From positions 38,966 to 102,965 of the forward strand of contig JAHLKD010000135.1 of assembly GCA_025526935.1 (NCBI GenBank): a DNA stretch of 64,000 nt, written 5' to 3'. The stretch comes from Cladochytrium replicatum. Its lineage: Eukaryota; Chytridiomycota; Chytridiomycetes; Cladochytriales; Cladochytriaceae. Below the pieces are notes generated by a model. It did no database searches. It was not told the origin of the DNA and worked only from the letters and a program-made list of their open reading frames with translations. Shown here one piece after another: positions 31,132 through 41,287 of this stretch. The position numbers and the translations under genes are program-made. The stretch's first letter is position 1. The number at the start of each line of letters is the position of its first letter.

Positions 31132-32977
31132 ATGCGCGAGATCATCCACGTTCAAACTGGCCAGTGCGGCAACCAAATCGGTGCCAAATTCTGGGAGGTC
31201 GTGTGTGATGAGCACGGCATTGATGGCTCGGGAAACTACATTGGGGATAACCCGCTGCAGCTGGAACGTATGAATGTGTACTTTGACGAAGGTGCCCATT
31301 CGAAGCAGTTTGTTCCGCGGTGAGTCTTTGTTGTCGTATTCTTCGTTCTTCAAGGTTTATGTTTTTTATTATGTAGTGCCGTACTGGTAGACCTTGAGCC
31401 AGGCACCATGGACGCAATCAGAGGATCTCACTTTGGAAGAACGTTCAGGCCAGACAACTTTGTCTTTGGGCAGTCCGGGGCCGGAAACAACTGGGCGAAA
31501 GGATTCTACACGGACGGGGCGGAGCTTATGGAGAACGTGATGGACACTCTGAGACGAACAGCTGAGAATTGCGATGCACCGCAAGGGTTCCAGCTCGTAC
31601 ACTCGCTTGGAGGTGGTACTGGCTCTGGATTGGGAAGTTTGTTGGTCTCAAAGGTTTGCGTTTTGCGTTGTTCCCCGAGTCAATTCTGAATTCCCATCAT
31701 TCAGATTCGCGAGGAATTCCCCGATAGGATGATGTGCACGTTCTCGGTTGTCCCAAGTCCGAAGGTCTCTGACACCGTTGTGGAGCCCTACAACGCAACC
31801 CTTTCCATACACCAGCTCGTTGAGAACGCCGACGCATCCTTCTGCATCGACAACGAAGCGTTGTATGACATCTGCTTCCGGACTCTAAAGCTCACAAGCC
31901 CTACGTACGGCGATCTCAACCATTTGGTGTCGTCTGTCATGTCGGGGATAACCACGGGTCTCCGTTTCCCAGGACAGCTGAATGCAGATCTACGCAAGCT
32001 CGCAGTTAACATGGTGCCGTTCCCGAGGCTCCACTTCTTTGTCGCGGGATTCGCACCTCTGACGTCACGACAGTCCCAGGGATACAAGCAGTTGAGCGTC
32101 GCTGAGCTCGCAACGCAGATGTTTGATCCTCGGAATATGATGGCTGCCGCGGATCCGAGGAGCGGGAAGTATCTCACGGTGGCGGCGTTCTTTAGAGGAA
32201 AGCTCTCGACCAAGGAGGTGGAGCAGCAGATGCTGGCGATGCAGACCAAGAACAGCTCATACTTTGTCGAGTGGATACCTAACAACACAAAAACTGCAGG
32301 TGAGCAAAGGAATAATGTTCGGTTCGCGTTGTTATTTAATTCTTTCAACACTAGTCTGTGACATACCCCCGCGCGGTCTTCGCATGTCCGCGACATTCAT
32401 CGCCAACTCCACATCCATCCAGCACCTCTTCAAGCGCATCCAATCCCAGTTCGTCGCCATGTTCCGCCGAAAGGCTTTCCTGCACTGGTACACGGGCGAG
32501 GGAATGGATGAGCTTGAGTTCACTGAAGCGGAATCGAACCTCGCGGACCTTGTTTCAGAGTACCTCCAATATCAGGACGCCAGTGCAGAAGATGAGATGG
32601 AAGTGCTCACCGACCTTGTTCCTCCTCCCGCACTGCCGGCTGCAAGAGCAAACCCGGTGGATACAAGGGTTGCGCTATCGAAACAAGCATATCCAGAGCT
32701 GCCTGATAGATCAGCTGTTGGATTTGGTGGAGGAAATGGTGCGGCTGGGTTGGGAGGAGCTGGTGGACATGGCACAACAAGCGGACCACCAGCTGGAAGC
32801 TATCCAGGAAGCGGTCCTGGAAGTAGTCATGGAGTAGCTCAATTGGCATCGGCTGCAACAGGTATTGTCCCAGCAAGTCACACAGCTCGCCCAGCCCAAC
32901 CGACTGCGACCTCAATTCAGCCGCCTGTAGCCCCACCATCTTTCTCTGTCCCAGCTGGTGGAGCTGTTGGTGAGTAG
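31132..32977 (+). CDS. Divergent beta-tubulin with a long C-terminal extension
   Basis: GTPase subunit of microtubules. Exons 31132-31319, 31377-31653, 31705-32299 and 32355-32977 close in frame to 560 residues, against about 445 for normal beta-tubulin. Core motifs are intact: MREI start, [37 protein letters not shown] (normally GTGSGMGT), [18 protein letters not shown], the GTP-binding [39 protein letters not shown] and [20 protein letters not shown]. After the short acidic stretch (SAEDEMEV) the protein does not end. About 115 residues of Pro/Ala then Gly/Ser/Pro-rich sequence follow to a TAG stop. The autoregulatory MREI and the body suggest a functional but specialised isotype, perhaps ciliary given the flagellar gene nearby. 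The extension is in the same exon as the conserved C-terminal helix. Confidence 0.9.
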
Positions 32978-33212
32978 AGCCAGTCCTCCCCGGTCCAGTC
33001 ATCACAATGTAGTTCACGTAGAAAGGTGGAAGAGAATAGCAAATCTTCCTTTCCAGAAAAATTTTCAATCGCTTATGAACTTGCACAGGGGGGGGTTTAA
33101 TTTTTGATAGTCAAGGAAGTGTGACGAGATCCAAGGTGTTCAACTCACATTACGTACTTGGGACAACTATTATGCTCGCTATCCTCACAATAGTAGCCTC
33201 GAACTTGAAAGA

Positions 33213-33430
33213 ATGGAGTACATATCCCGTTTCTCGTCCGTTGAGATCCCTATTGACCCGCCTGATGTCGAACTCACTGCTCTGTGTTGGGTCACTTCCA
33301 TGAACCAATCGAGCTCAATAAGGTTTTGAGAGCTTCAGTTCAACTCACCGGAGTTGTCAGAGGGAATGGCCAAGGATCGCTTCGAGCAGCCTTGGATTCA
33401 TCAGAACTTGCCGCTATTTGTCGAGATTTG
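33213..33430 (+). pseudogene. Decayed 5' fragment of a GRDP-like paralogue
   Basis: Begins ATG with MEYISRFSSVEIPIDPPDVE, parallel to the start of the intact gene at 35038 (MDLASRFTSVEIVLDQPVIE). In another frame it continues with RASVQLTGVVRGNG, parallel to RGFIHLTGKLRGGE. Frameshifts and stops follow and copia sequence takes over by about 33440. Divergence is substantial, so this is an old partial paralogue. Confidence 0.6.
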
Positions 33431-33439
33431 AATTCATCC

Positions 33440-34107
33440 TTTACCATTGGAAGTGATCACAAAGCAAAATGGATACTGAAAATGGAAGAAGTAGAGACAG
33501 AAGAAGGTTACTTCTTAGGTAATGGACTTTACACACAAACAATTTTGTAAGCCGTAAAGCTGTGGGGTACAAACACCAAACCTGTAAAACTCCAATGTCA
33601 TCATCTTACAAAAGAGATGACAATTCTCTGCTACTCACTGATAAAGCCGCAGCTCAATATCGTTCCGAACTAATGAAAGTCTTTTATTTAGCAACAACAA
33701 CTAGACTGGATCGATCATATGCAGTAAATACCCTCGCACAACATCAGGTTATACCTCGGATGTGTGATAGACATGCATTGAATAGAATGTATCAGTACAT
33801 CCTTGGTACATGGGATCTAGGATTGCATTATTCATCCGATAGGATCCCAAAGCCGGATGCTCGACAAGATGGAATGTATGAATGGGTAGACTCATCAGAT
33901 GAAATTTACAAACAACAGTTTCAAAAAATCCATCAAGGTAATCACGAACTGGTTACATTGTAATGTTCGCAAACCCAGCAATTAGCTGGCAATCTACAAG
34001 GCAACGGATCATTACGTTATCTTCGTCAGAGGCAGAACTGATTGCACTCAATGAATTGACCAGAGAAATGGCATGGATTAGTCTAATGTTAGACGCCTGG
34101 GGTTAAA
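33440..34107 (+). mobile_element. Decayed Ty1/copia RT-RNase H fragment
   Basis: Plus-strand frames read as late copia reverse transcriptase and RNase H: EEGYFLGNGLYTQTIL, YRSELMKVFYLATTTRLDRS, YAVNTLAQHQVI, ALNRMYQYILGTWDLGLHYS, then ISWQSTRQRIITLSSSEAEL and ALNELTREMAWI. Frameshifts interrupt it and no LTRs are visible. Confidence 0.7.
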
Positions 34108-35037
34108 TCAAAAAGCCTCTTGGTACGGACTGGAAAACAAGTCCACAGAGTCCGTCTAGAAGAGCAGGGGTGAAGGTGAAGCTGGTGGGCAGTGGAGGAT
34201 GATCCTCCACCACTAGAGAGAAGGAACGAGGGGTGAGATCGGAGGAAGAAATTGTCGACAAAATGCAGGGAAGAAAGAAGACAGAACCAAACAGATTGGA
34301 AAAAGATGGGAGAATAGACCGGTTGTTTATCAGGCAAGGTGAATTCTAAGAGAGTTGGAATTGAAATGGATAAAGGGGGTGTTGAGAGAGAATCTGATGC
34401 GAAACTGGAAGGCAAAAGCCAAAGGGAAATTCCTTCTTCAAAGCCTTGGATGATTTTCTTGAAGACAGCAGAGGGCTAGTGCTGAGTGGAAAGAGTATGA
34501 TATATCCTCTTGCACCAATCAAATATGGTCTGATATAATTTCATTTAAGGTACCTTGATTTCTTGTTCAGCAGGACAAAGAGACCAATTGGCCAGCATCC
34601 AGCAATCGGAAAACTCAGAAATAGGAAGAGGAAGGTTGACAAAGTTGGAGAGGATAATATTGATGCCTACTTTGATGAGGGGATTGAGGAGACACCAGAG
34701 GAGCCAGACAATGAACTTGAGAGTCATGAAGACTAGGCTGAAGGTGGAGAGGGAGCAGATGTTTGAAGTTTCTCAGGTTTCCCTGTTTTTTGATTAGATG
34801 GTGATTTTATTGAATGTTTGTGACCCGGACCAATAGGTTTCAATTGTATAGTGATCATGGTTTTCCAATGTCCAACAGGAAGGAATTTCAATCGGTGTTA
34901 TCCGTTTGCTCTGCACGCAAGCCTGATTTGACACTTCGAAAATTTCTTTGTTCAAGTGATCAGCACAGCCCGAATGTGTTCCACTCGAAATCTGTTAATA
35001 AAACAAATTTGTGTGGCACATCTGAAGGAATGAAGGA
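34108..35037. other. Repeat-derived debris and upstream region of GRDP
   Basis: Broken frames of low-complexity charged sequence, e.g. an acidic tail DAYFDEGIEETPEEPDNELE ending at a TAG at about 34735, which looks like the C terminus of a transposon-encoded protein. No family can be assigned. Confidence 0.4.
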
Positions 35038-38000
35038 ATGGACCTCGCATCCCGTTTCACGTCCGTTGAGATCGTACTTGACCAGCCTGTTATCGAACTC
35101 ACTTCTCCTTGCGTTGTAACGGGACGTGCTGTTGTCGAGTCCGCAAAGCCAATCCAATTCAATCACACATTGAGAGGGTTCATTCACCTCACTGGAAAAC
35201 TGAGAGGAGGCGAAAAGTCTCCTATCGATCAGCAAGTACTGAATCAATCCTTACGGCTTTTCGTTGACGAGAACGGAAATGAACTCGAGCACACATTGCA
35301 GTCAGGAGTTCAGACGATCCCGTTCCAGTTTGTGCTCGACAACGGCTCCATCTTCCCCCCTACCATTACCGTTGATGCAAATTTGGTTTCGGTTCAATAT
35401 CACGTCGATCTAGTTCTGTCGGGTGAAGACGACGTCGTTCTGGGTCGATGGGAGTCAACCGTGGTTTTTGTACCCTCATCGCATCTCTCAAACAGTCTTC
35501 TGAACAACCAACTGCCAATCTCATTGACCAATCGCGATTCAGCTGAACCTTCAGCAAATTCTAGCCTGTCTTCTCCCTCGTCAAGCGGTTCGAAGGGCTT
35601 TAAGAACCTTTTCCGGCCGAAACTGAAACCTCCGTCGTCATCGACTGAGCAACAAGCTACAAGATTGTATTATGAGCTTACTTTCACGGACGATGCATTC
35701 GTTGCCGGAACTCAGGTTGGTTGATTTATCTCGAATCAAACCTTACTTCCAGTCCTTTCTGATTGATTCGACAGTGCGTTGGCGAATTTGAGTGGCACGC
35801 CGAGGGTACCTCTCAAGCTGCTTCGAAGCTCGATCGCGTTCGGGCGACGTTGATGCAGGTCATTACGACTCGCTTTGCTGGGTCCGAAGGCACTTCTTCT
35901 GCCCCGATAACTCATCGTTCGGCCATTTTCGAGACCAGCATTGATGGACCGAAACCGAGAACCAAAATTCTAATTTCAATCAACGTTCCTTCCACTGCGC
36001 TCTCCTCGTTCGACGCCGATCCTGTCGCTTGTGAATATGTCCTGCAGTTGGAGCTCGTTCCGAGCTCTGGCTCGCGCGTTGAGCCGGTCCGCGCAGAATT
36101 GGCGGTAGTTGTTGTACGCAGGCTTGCCAACGATGACCTTTCCCCTGCAGCTGAAAATGATGCTTTACCGGCGAGCGCAGATAATTCAAAAGCACTGCCC
36201 CCTTCGTACTCCGATGTGACTCCCGTTGGAGAGTCCTCATCGTCTGCTCCAGCGTATTTAGTTGCGAATCTCGATACGAAGGTATCAATTTCGCAGCTCG
36301 CGACTCTGGGCCAAGCAAAGGTCGAATCGATTGTGCGACCTCCTGACGCACCGGTCCAGCAGGTGGTCGTTGATCGATGTGTTTCTATCCGTAAGTGGGA
36401 GCAACCCATTTTTCTTACCCGCTCATACTCACTCATACTCTACGTCTCAGAAACGATGGCTGCCCATCTGGGTCTCCTTTATCGTTTTGAGGCTCTTACC
36501 CAGCAGATCAAGGCTGGCGTTGTTTATGTGAATGCTGCAAGCACCCCCGCTGGATTGCCACCAGCAAAGCCCAATGACTTGGTGATGACCGATTGGGTGT
36601 TTTTGTGCAGGGCAGAACTGCGGTACATCAAATGGCTCGAATTTCTGAGATTCCGGCACTTCGGTGAGGAGTCCTGTGGGTAATATTATTTATGATTGCT
36701 CAAAATATTCTCCAACATAGGAAAGGGTATGGGTGATAATAACGGTGAAGTGATCCTTCCTCCGCTCGATGTTGCATTGCTTTGGCACGCTCACATGTAA
36801 TTCGCTATGTTTCTCACCATCTCTCTGTTTCTAACTTCTTGTCCATAGGCTTAATCCTTTGCGCTACTATGAGGATACATACAGGATCTTCGGGGCTGAA
36901 ACGAACAACATCGAGTTTCCCTTGATCGAAATGGTACGATTATTAGTTGTCATTCTACCTGTATGACCTCAAACGAAACAAACTTTTCAAAGCATTGTCT
37001 TCCTGGCTTGGGTTACAACCCTCCGGAGCACCATCAACAGATGTGGACTTCCCACACTCACGAGCTCGAACCATTTACCCTTTCCGTTCACGACAAAACG
37101 TCTCCGATCTACTTTGCGTGCCCTGTCTGTGATCGAGAATCGGCTTTTTATACGTCCGAATACGTGCTGTTCCGAATGCGCGAGGGAAAGCTGACATGCA
37201 AGGACGACAGGTGCAATCATACGTTCTCTTGTGACTCTGTTTCCCTGGGACATTTTTTGGCGGACGTCAGCACCTTCGTGCAGCAGCAAACCGGCGTTTT
37301 GAAAGGCTCAGCGCTTAGCTTAAGTACTTCCAAGATCGACATCGATGAGGCTCAAAGTCATTTGGATCAAATGTTCCGTGCTGATGTTCCCCACGGACCC
37401 ACTGGCAGCCTCAGCGTTCACAAGGCTGTGCAAAAAATCATACAATACGATCGATCAAGCCCGAACCCCTGCTGGGACGAATTATTGGAGCTCTTCCAAA
37501 CTGAGTTGAGGCCCGCTCTTCGGCTTGCAAAGAGAGTAACCCCGCCATCGTTTCCCAATCGATTGGTGAAAGCGTACCGGAACATTCCTTTCAAGAGTTT
37601 GAGTTTGGACTTGATTGCGGCTGTTGTTAGGCAGAAGGGTTTCACTGCTAAAATGGCAAGCGGAGTTGTCGACTGGAGTAACGAAGACACATTTTCCAGG
37701 GCTACAGTTAGGTACCACAAGGTATGAAGTTAGTCACGAAAATGAATATAGAGTTCAACTTACATGAATGTGTTTCCCTTGACAGTTTCTGATGCTCATG
37801 ACCAAGCACAAGAGAGAAATGCTTGTGCCAACGCTCGACCTTGACCTGGCATGGCACACGTACGTGAACTAACTGAACCAGTGTTCCCAACATTTTGCTT
37901 ATTAACTTTTCCAGCCATCAGCTCTTCCCTCGTCGGTACCAGAATTATGGTCTTCAGAACGTTGGTGTGATTATCAATCACGACGACAGTATTGACGACA

Positions 38001-38554
38001 ACTCCCTCTCTTACGGGTACGGAAACACGAGCTCACACTGGAAAGCCGACTTCGGAGAAGAGTATGCCCAAGATCCTCCGAAAACAAGCAACTCGACTGG
38101 CGGTAGCTCGGTGCGATTTCCAGCGTACGCATTGTTCGCCTCCTCCAAATCCAACGCGGACAAGAAGAACCGTAAGACCGGTGCAGCAGCCTCAAAGGGT
38201 GGGGCTTGCACGTTTTATGTTAGCAGTGCCGGCTTGAAGCAGTTGAGGGAGAGAGGCGAGATGGGACATTACAGCCACCAGGCAACTTGCACTGCATGCG
38301 GCACTTACGTGCTATTGACTTGTGCTGGTCGTACACAAGACTGGGGACTGCATAGTTTCGGAAGGACCGTTGGTGGTGAACAAGTTGGCGCATGTGGTTC
38401 AACAAAGCCCAAAAGCACTGTGATCTGTGGATCTCGAAGCAACGTGGACACATTCGGTCGATCGTTCAACAGTTTGGGAGGCTGCACAGCGACTGCAGGC
38501 TGGGGAGGTGGTTGTGGAGGAGGAGGAGGATGTGGTGGTGGTGGTGGAGCGTAA
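35038..38554 (+). CDS. GRDP/DUF1399-type glycine-rich domain-containing protein
   Basis: Exons 35038-35715, 35775-36390, 36451-36663, 36721-36796, 36849-36933, 36993-37721, 37786-37859 and 37915-38554 close in frame to 1,036 residues. The N-terminal about 400 residues are beta-rich and arrestin-like by eye (RFTSVEIVLDQPVIELTSPC, QTIPFQFVLDNGSIFPPTI, YHVDLVLSGE), with a Pro/Ser loop. The centre carries two copies of the family's WHxHxLxPxRY motif: DVALLWHAHMLNPLRYYEDT (about residue 520-540) and DLDLAWHTHQLFPRRYQNY (about 815-835). Between them are paired Cys motifs (CPVCDRE...CKDDRCNH) suggesting a zinc site. The C terminus is Cys/Gly-rich, ending in (C)GGGGG runs. Plant GRDPs act in stress and development; the molecular activity is not known to me. 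Exon junctions fall inside both WHxH motifs. Confidence 0.8.
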
Positions 38555-38686
38555 TGGTACTTTTCTAGTTGCTTTTCCTCTCGAGTTTCATCCAGTCGCA
38601 CTAACCTTTCACACCTAAATTGAGTTTGTGCTGTATATTATTCAACGCATTTCTATGGGTAATAATAGTCACATTTATGTTTTGAG

Positions 38687-40927
38687 TTACAACGAAAAAG
38701 ATGCTTTCAACCCAACGTCTCTAACCGTCTCCACGACCTCCAATGGTACTTCAAGCTTCTTCACTATGCTTTTCTGGAAAGAAACCAAGTTTGCTCGCAC
38801 ATCGTCAGATACTTTCAATACCGACAGTATATGTGGAACGTTCCTTCCGGGAGTGTGAAGCAATGCATCCGGATTCTCGCAGTGGAACAAAATTAGAACA
38901 GTGAGGTGAAGGACGAGGGCTGGATCAGCGACAGACTTGAGCTGAGATCGTAGCTGCGACATTTGTGAGGATCGGAGTCGTTCAGAGATAGCGGTAACAT
39001 CAGTGTTGTTCGATGGGAATTTTGGGAGTTCCATGCCAGTTGGAAGTAGATAAGATTCCACTGCTTCGCGTAGTTTCGCAAGCGACTGTGGTGGGGGCTC
39101 ATTAGCTCACGAAAACCAAGCTAAGCACATCGAGAAACGTACGTCCCCTTGAAAGGCGTCTGTGATCAACTCGAAGTGTGAAGTGTTATCCTTCAAACCC
39201 TTCAAAAGCTGTTTTATAGGTTCGAACTTTTTGAGGTTGAAAGAATCGATTTGCTCCTTCGCTGGCGCTATCGAAACATATTAAAAGAGTGTCTGGGACC
39301 ATCGCATGTTTTGTAAACTCACACGAGAAGGGCATTGAACCGTTCTCATAAAGACAAAGGCTGACCCAGATCTCACCGAGGGCCGAAGGAATACGACCTG
39401 ACAATATGCTTGCGGCTTCGACTGTATGATCTGATACAGCTTCATTGGCGACATTCTCATTGCTTGGGATGAAAATAGCTGTGCGTAGCTTTGCTAATTC
39501 ACGCTGAACTGGCCCCATTAGCAAGGGAGAAATACTACTTGTAAGTTCTGGAGCTCGAATGTCACACCGCTCCTCTAAAAGCATTGCGAGATGTGAGTTG
39601 TCGATGGGCTCTCTAGGAATTGGGTCTCTCAGGAGCTGACGGAGTGATTCATCAATCCACTTCTGATGAACAAAGAACCGCTCGGAGACAAGAATGCAGC
39701 CGATCATCCTCTTTTGAATGCGGTTGGCAAGAGTCACGCCATCGTCTGGCCCAAATGGGAGACCGTCCTGGCCACACATGGTTACAACGGGAATCGGAAG
39801 AGGGAGGTTTTCACATACTGTTACATCCACCCATCCTTCTGATGTTGCGACCTCCATCAAACTGCCTTCCATCTGTTCCATAAATCGGTCGCTCACAATC
39901 ACTGTATCAAGCGGAACTGCCTTATTATTTCCCCATCCGGAAACGACTTCCGCAACGGCCGTCAGATTTTTGTCTGATTTTGGTACATGCAGACCGGCAA
40001 GTTCCATCCATTTCCGTACATCTACAACCCGTAAATATCCATCGCGAATCCATGCCCCAACCAGTTGTTCCCTTTCAGCCTCGATAAACACGTTTGGAAT
40101 ATAAATTGCATCATCGCTGTGGCCTCCTTGCAGTCTCCCCGTAACGCCACCGTCCGCATGTGATTGCACTACTGTTTCAACGATCGTCCTTACTGCCGAG
40201 AGGTCAGATGGAGCGGTCAAGGAAAGGCTGTCGCGCGCCAATGACCGGATTGAAGTTGGAGATTTCAGCGATCTCAGTGTTTCGAGTACTCTTGATTTCA
40301 GCTCAGCCCATCGTGATCGAGAGTAGAGATATTTGTCTGTGCCTACTGACACATCAACAGCATCGGCACTTATGAGCTTAGCAATAGATTAGCTATCGAT
40401 TAAAGCAAAATGAAAGAGAAAAATTACCTTTCTCAGGGAAATGGGAAACCCTGATCTGCGAAGATCAACCACTCCATCGTTCTCTAGCTCCTTTGACAAG
40501 GACTTTCCCAAAGTTTGCACATGTTCTCTGATAGAGGAAAGTGAGTTCAGTTTTCACGCATGCCAGAGCCGGAGCTTTTGCCAACCTAGCAAATATGTCC
40601 GTCCCAGCAACGATCACAGATTCATTGTTGTTCACCACTGGAGGTTGTAGTAAGTCTAACATGCTGCCTCAGAGTAATTATTTATCTCAGCTTACGTGAG
40701 GTCGCTGCTCCGATGTCAACTTGAACAGACTGAGCCAGCGACTTGATGTTTGTATGACCACTGGAGTTCACTGCATCCAGCAGGCTTCGTTCGACGTATT
40801 CCAATGATGCGTAGTCTCCATTAGTCATTTCTATGACATCCGACAGCTCTGACGATTTCATCAGCAATGCCATGAATGCTGGCACGTCCAATTCATTGCA
40901 CACATTGCGAGACTCGGTGGAAAGCAT
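38687..40927 (-). CDS. UFL1: E3 UFM1-protein ligase 1 (UFL1) homologue
   Basis: Scaffold E3 that transfers the ubiquitin-like modifier UFM1, for example to ribosomes at the ER. Exons 40927-40696, 40655-40586, 40527-40428, 40376-39325, about 39257-39143 and 39085-38687 close in frame to about 655 residues (human about 790). Colinear UFL1 features: N-terminal winged-helix repeats (LLDAVNSSGHTNIKSLAQSV; AREHVQTLGKSLSKELENDG), TGRLQGGHSDDAIYIPNVF followed by VGAWIRDGYL, VIVSDRFMEQMEGSLMEVAT with GWVDV, ILVSERFFVHQKWIDESL, and the C-terminal LHLTVLILFHCENPDALLHT with PGRNVPHIL. The first intron is only 40 bp. The exon 4/5 junction is approximate (39325 / 39257 or 39254, weak GTGTGA donor). UFMylation has been lost from yeasts and most other well-studied fungi, so retention here is informative. 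Confidence 0.85.
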
Positions 40928-41287
40928 GGCTTGTGTGGCGCACACAGATTGTCTTTGTTTAAGTTAACGATTCAGACAGTCCAAAAAAAGTGACAAAGCT
41001 AGCTGTAAAAAAGTATCTAGGAGCAAACAAAAGTCTAAGAACGTTCAAAACACATTGATACATCGTTGCTGAGACAGACAGTTGAAAAGAGTGTCCAGAA
41101 ACTTCACTAAAACTGACAAATCCGAGGACATACCAAGAAACGGCAGACTAGTTTAACATATGCACTACCGCATCGTAAGATTTTACTGCCTCAGTAAGTC
41201 CAATTCCGCATCACTAGGGAGGGAACAAAAATTATACCCTTGCGCGACAGGGTCCTCTAGAACAAACACAACGACACACTAAGAGTT
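40928..41287. other. Intergenic between UFL1 5' end and the oxidoreductase 3' end
   Basis: 360 bp, AT-rich, no gene seen. UFL1 promoter and downstream region of the next gene. Confidence 0.5.
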
